Source: Lichenostomus cassidix
Taxonomy: Eukaryota; Chordata; Aves; Passeriformes; Meliphagidae
Length of the DNA stretch: 64,000 nucleotides
Reading direction: 5' to 3'
Assembly (NCBI GenBank): GCA_008360975.2
Contig: CM039193.1
Coordinates: forward strand, 6,686,501-6,750,500
Positions 60,322-64,000 of the stretch are shown piece after piece (position 1 is the first letter of the stretch; each line of letters opens with the position of its first letter). Position numbers and translations under genes: made by a program. The notes beneath the pieces are model-generated. The model searched no databases. It saw only the letters and a program-made list of their open reading frames with translations, and was not told where the DNA came from.

Positions 60322-60618
60322 ACGTAGTGGTAGAACAAGGGGGAGCAGTCCTAAACTAAATGAGGAGAGATTTCAATTAGGTGTTACAAGGAGATTTTTT
60401 ACAGTGAATGTGATGAGGCCCTGACATAGGCTGCCCAGAGAGGCTGAGGATGCCCCCTACTCCCTGAAGTGTCCAAGGCCAGGTTGGACAGGGCTTGGAG
60501 CAACCTGGTCTAGTGGAAGGTGTCCCTGCCCATGGCAGAGGGCTTGGAACAAAAAGATCCTTAAGGTCCCTTCTAACTCAAACCGTTCCATGACTACGTG
60601 ATTCTCCAATTCTATATC
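60322..60618 (+). mobile_element. CR1 LINE 3'-end fragment (longest in the window)
   Basis: In sense orientation this shows the CR1 3' region: GAGGAGAGATTTCAATTAGG, GGCTGCCCAGAGAGGCTGAG, GTCCAAGGCCAGGTTGGACA, GCAACCTGGTCTAGTGGAAG, CCTGCCCATGGCAG, AAGGTCCCTTCTAACTCAAA, ending in the degraded ATTCT-type 3' repeat (GATTCTCCAATTCTATATCT). It is about 300 bp long and contains only the end of the element. No intact reverse transcriptase is present, so the copy is dead. It starts about 35 bp after the unrecognised open frame at 59797-60285, which does not resemble CR1 ORF2. Confidence 0.95.
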
Positions 60619-63600
60619 TCTGTCAGTCAAATACAAAGTTGATTTGTAATCCAAGAGAAGTGTGGCATGTTTAACAGGTTTGTACATCCACAAATAGCTT
60701 TGTGATGGTGTTCCAACAAGATATGATTTGTTATGATTGTTAAATGATTGTGTGAAAACTGGATGATAATTTCTAGAATCTGGTTAAAGATGAGAAACCA
60801 GCATCTTTTCAGCACAAGAGCGGGCTAAAGAAATAGTAAAGGGGCTATTCTTCAAAGAGCAGAGCAGACTTGAGCCTGTTTCATGTATTCACAGCCTTTG
60901 AAAACACTGTAAAATAATGAAGTTTAGCAAGGAAAGAAAGCTCGAGGCATTTTCACCACAGAGAAAATCTGACCACAGGGGAATAAATATGGGACATAAT
61001 TCAGTAGAATCAAAACACCAGGTAATGGTTTTAATGAGCACTTCTGCTCTAAGTCAAGGGCTTATTATTTGGAACTGATTGCTCTTCATCTATCTGTTGC
61101 TAACAGGCTGAGGGATGTGAAGTATGGATGAGGGAATGGGAACCAAGGATGTAGCAGCAGAGAGCTTCTTCTAATCCTAACATTTATCTGATGGGACACT
61201 GGTGAGCCCTGATCTCAAACAAAGATATCCTGAGTGGGAATGCTGGGGATGTATGAGAAAGGTCAATGAGAACTCAGCTGCTTTTGCTAAGCAAAACCCA
61301 GGCTGTGTACAGTGTTTGAGGGAAGGACCTCACCCAGCAGCCCCAGCTCTAAGTGGCACAGTGCCTGTGGGACCTGCTCAGCTCAGAGCACAGCAGGTGA
61401 TGTGGTTGGTGACAAGCAGGGTGGCACAGAGGGGGCACAGCATAGTATGTCACCTCCCTTGGCCCCACCAAGCACGGCTCTGAGCGATGCTGAGACCTGA
61501 AGGCTTTGCTGGTCACAGGGCTGTGTGTCCAACAGGGAGGCCCCTGGCAGTTTGCCAGCCATGGGGGTCTGGGGTGAGTGGGAAATAAGGAAAACTGGCA
61601 AAAATAAGCAGTTGTACGTTAAGTACAAAAGAGCAATACTTGGCTGATTAACTTTCTGGGACAGTGAGATTGCTGCAGCTGAAGGGGCAGAGCGAGAGCC
61701 TCTTGCAGACCCCTCAATTCCATCCCCAGGTGATGAGGACACTGTCGAACCTGCAGATGCCCATTGTGTTGGCAGCTGAGACCATCACTTTGTTCTGCAG
61801 GTCCCTCTGTGCCTCCCTCCCTTCAAATGGTGGTGCTGAGAGGGGAAAGCCTCTGCAGACGGATGAGCACGGCTGAGCGTTCACATCCAGCTACAAGAGC
61901 AGTGCCTGGGGGTTCCCAAAAAAGCCAAAGCCCCCTTGACAGTGATGCTGGCTCTGCTCCTTCCTCCTCACCCTCCTCCTCACCATGCAGGCAGCTCCCA
62001 TTGGTAGGAGGGATGCAGGGAGTCGAGACTGAGGCCGCATGGTGCTGCCAGCAGAGCTGGAGAGGCTCTTATCAGTGCAACGCAGCACCCAGCCATACAT
62101 ATTCATTTCATCCCCAGTCATTTTGATTTTCTCTAGCTTGAGAGAGCTAGCAGGGGACTCCCCCTTTGAAAGAAAGACTTAATGATAATCTTTTTCCATT
62201 TCCTCTTTCTTTGCCTCAGAAACAAAGGATTATTTTACATATTTTACACTATTTGCTTGGTAGGATATCCTAGGCTGACCTGGAAATTAAGACATTTTGA
62301 AAAGTAGCTGGTCTTGCATTATTCCAGGTCTCTGACTGGCTTATAATATTTTGGGGGCCGCATACCCAGGACTGTAGGGGTCTGACAAGGGGAGATTTTT
62401 ACGAAAGCAAGGCTTGGGCAGCTTCATAACACCTTCCATGTAGACATCTTTGAGAGGGTTTAATGAAAAAGGCTGCATTTTCATCCCTAACTCAATTAAA
62501 TATGTAGAAATTATTAATTTTATAGAAAACTCTAAACTTTGCTAATTATCTGAATATCAAGGCCTGTATTTCCAGGCACATTTACCATCATGTAACTGTT
62601 GGGTATTTGTTAAGTACCCTGTCACATACAGTATTGCCCCATTGATTTTGATTATGCTCAACAGCAGTTGGGCATAAAGTAACAGTGGAATATTTTTAGA
62701 ACTCTCTATGCAAACACTATTCAGATACCTGTACATTGTCCAACTACTTGTAGCAATATTGTGCTGAGTTTAACAAAGTGAGAGGTTCATGCACTAGTGC
62801 ATCAACAGCTTGTGCAAACTTCCTTTCCCCCAGCATAAGGGATGCCATGCTTTCAGGGTTTTGAGAGTTTCATACAGCAATGCATTTTTTTTTCTCACTA
62901 TTTTAATGAAGCATGATTAAAAAAGTCATGACAACATAAGTGGTTGTGAGCACATACCTGGTTGGAGCACTGCTTGAGTCTGCTGATTAATCAATAGTAT
63001 CCTTATAAAAATAGCATCAGCATGCCCTATTTCTGAGCTCCTTTTTGGTTTGAGTTTCCTCCTGCTCCCTCATCTGTCAAGAACCACCTCTTGACACTTG
63101 TCAGCCCTTTGGAGTATGTCCCTTGTGGGTCTCTGAGAGTATGGAGCAGTGAAAGCCTACCTGTGCTCAGAGAAAAAAGAAGAAATCCTTTTTGCTGGAA
63201 ACCTGCCAGAATTTCCAATAAAATTCTCTTGTCCAGGTGAAGTTCACACCTCAGTTCAGAGAAGGCAGCTTGGTTTCAAGACACCACGTTTGATTTGCCC
63301 CTGCTGAGTGAGTGCATGCTCCTGTGCTAGGGCTGCTGCCTCAGACAGGGATGTGGAAATGGCTCTGCATCAGAGCATTGCAGAGGTTTGCCCTGGACTT
63401 GACTCCAGGAAAGCCAGTTCTGCCCTTCTTCTAGGCTTTTTGTAGGAGATTTCTGCATTCATGGGCAGTGTTGCTACCAAGCAGATTCTCATGCCTGCTT
63501 TGCACAGAACACAGGCTAAAATACCTTCTAAAAAGCTCCAGGTTTTACAGAGAAATGAGGAGCAGGGGACTTCTGAAGAGTTGATACGATTTTCCTCTTT

Positions 63601-64000
63601 GAAGTAAAGCAAAATTAAAAGCAAAGGTGAAATTCTTTGTCCATAAGGAGACTGCACTGGTTTTAAACAATGGTTTGTTAGTGGGAAGTAGAAAGAGTCT
63701 GAAACTGGAAAGTGGAAGGGTCTCTCTCTCACATCTGCAAACTATTTTTTTTTCCTCACCAGAAAGCAAATGCAATAGGAAGGCTCAGAAAATCCAGATT
63801 TGGTTCAATTATGCCCTCTGCTGCTACGGGGCTGAAACAGGGTCCAGCATCACTCAGACTAACAGCATGCAGCTTTGATTTGAACGCTCTCCTTTGGCTT
63901 ACAGGCTTGAAGTGCTAATTAAAACCCTTTTCACTTAGAAGACTTTCCTGGCTCTCTTATATTCTCTTCCCTCCCCCTAAAAAGTGATGATCCTTCAATA
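60619..64000. other. Intergenic segment at the right edge
   Basis: This is CpG-poor unique sequence with one 14-bp palindrome. Frames of about 120 codons occur (61383-61742, 61764-62126, 63370-63732) but none is recognisable. No CADPS exon is visible up to the window end. Confidence 0.55.
62789..62802. repeat. 14-bp perfect palindrome
   Basis: ATGCACTAGTGCAT is identical to its reverse complement. No associated element was found. Confidence 0.85.

Larger units (their letters stand above)
36241..64000. other. Intergenic 5' flank of SYNPR
   Basis: No exon of a recognisable protein-coding gene is visible on either strand in this 27.8 kb. From general knowledge of vertebrate gene order, CADPS lies on this side of SYNPR in head-to-head orientation across a long gene-poor interval. 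No CADPS first-exon sequence (acidic start, glycine/serine-rich stretch) is seen. The region holds three CR1 fragments, hairpins, a few tandem duplications, one CpG-rich patch and two unrecognised open frames, each listed separately. Non-coding RNA genes cannot be excluded from sequence alone. Confidence 0.75.

Noticed and set aside
1..64000. CRISPR arrays, operons, prokaryotic mobile elements or defence systems
   Set aside because: The window is vertebrate nuclear DNA with introns, CR1 elements and microsatellites. No spaced direct-repeat array or clustered bacterial-type genes exist here.

Overview
The window looks like nuclear genomic DNA from a bird. Four short, 5'-truncated LINE fragments carry the 3'-end sequence typical of avian CR1, including the GGTTTGGGTTGGAAGG core and the 'CCTGGTCTAGTGGAAGGTGTCCCTGCCCATGGCAG' type tail described in pieces below. 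Interspersed repeats are otherwise sparse, CpG is depleted outside a few islands, and the coding sequence found is split into short exons with GT/AG introns. I see no prokaryotic or organellar organisation. The exact species cannot be told from the sequence.

The one gene I can identify is on the minus strand: the 5' end of SYNPR (synaptoporin, a synaptophysin-family synaptic vesicle membrane protein). Its first two coding exons lie at 35745-35762 (18 nt, encoding MEAVDQ) and 35590-35655 (66 nt). They are separated by an 89-bp intron, and both flanking intron ends fit splice consensus. A TATA box (35953-35962, minus strand) and a CpG island (about 35385-36240) form its promoter. No ATG lies between the predicted start of transcription and the start codon.

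Layout. Positions 1-35589 are the proximal part of SYNPR intron 2. No later coding exon was found there, so the intron is more than 35.5 kb long. It holds simple repeats (a TATTA array at 3860-3957 and a large CCCAT array at 9841-10027), a 16-bp tandem repeat, one CR1 piece, a CpG-rich patch at 24560-24975, a Z-DNA-prone stretch near 34300, and AT-rich homeodomain/POU-motif-rich blocks (18240-18460, 19620-19990) that may be conserved enhancers. Positions 35590-36240 are the promoter and first exons. Positions 36240-64000 are 5' flanking intergenic DNA. In other vertebrates as I know them, the gene beyond this flank is CADPS, facing away, but none of its exons is visible. This flank holds three CR1 pieces, several perfect short hairpins, a 58-bp duplication, a relic that resembles a MIR/tRNA-derived SINE, a 171-bp tandem duplication with telomere-like repeats between its copies, an orphan CpG-rich patch at 58680-58830, and two unrecognised open reading frames of low confidence.

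I found no operon, CRISPR array, insertion sequence, rRNA, tRNA gene or defence system. The most useful results are the SYNPR start, the tiny first intron, and the unexplained structures at 9841-10027, 56589-56856 and 58680-58830. All of this was read by eye; no alignment or database search was run.
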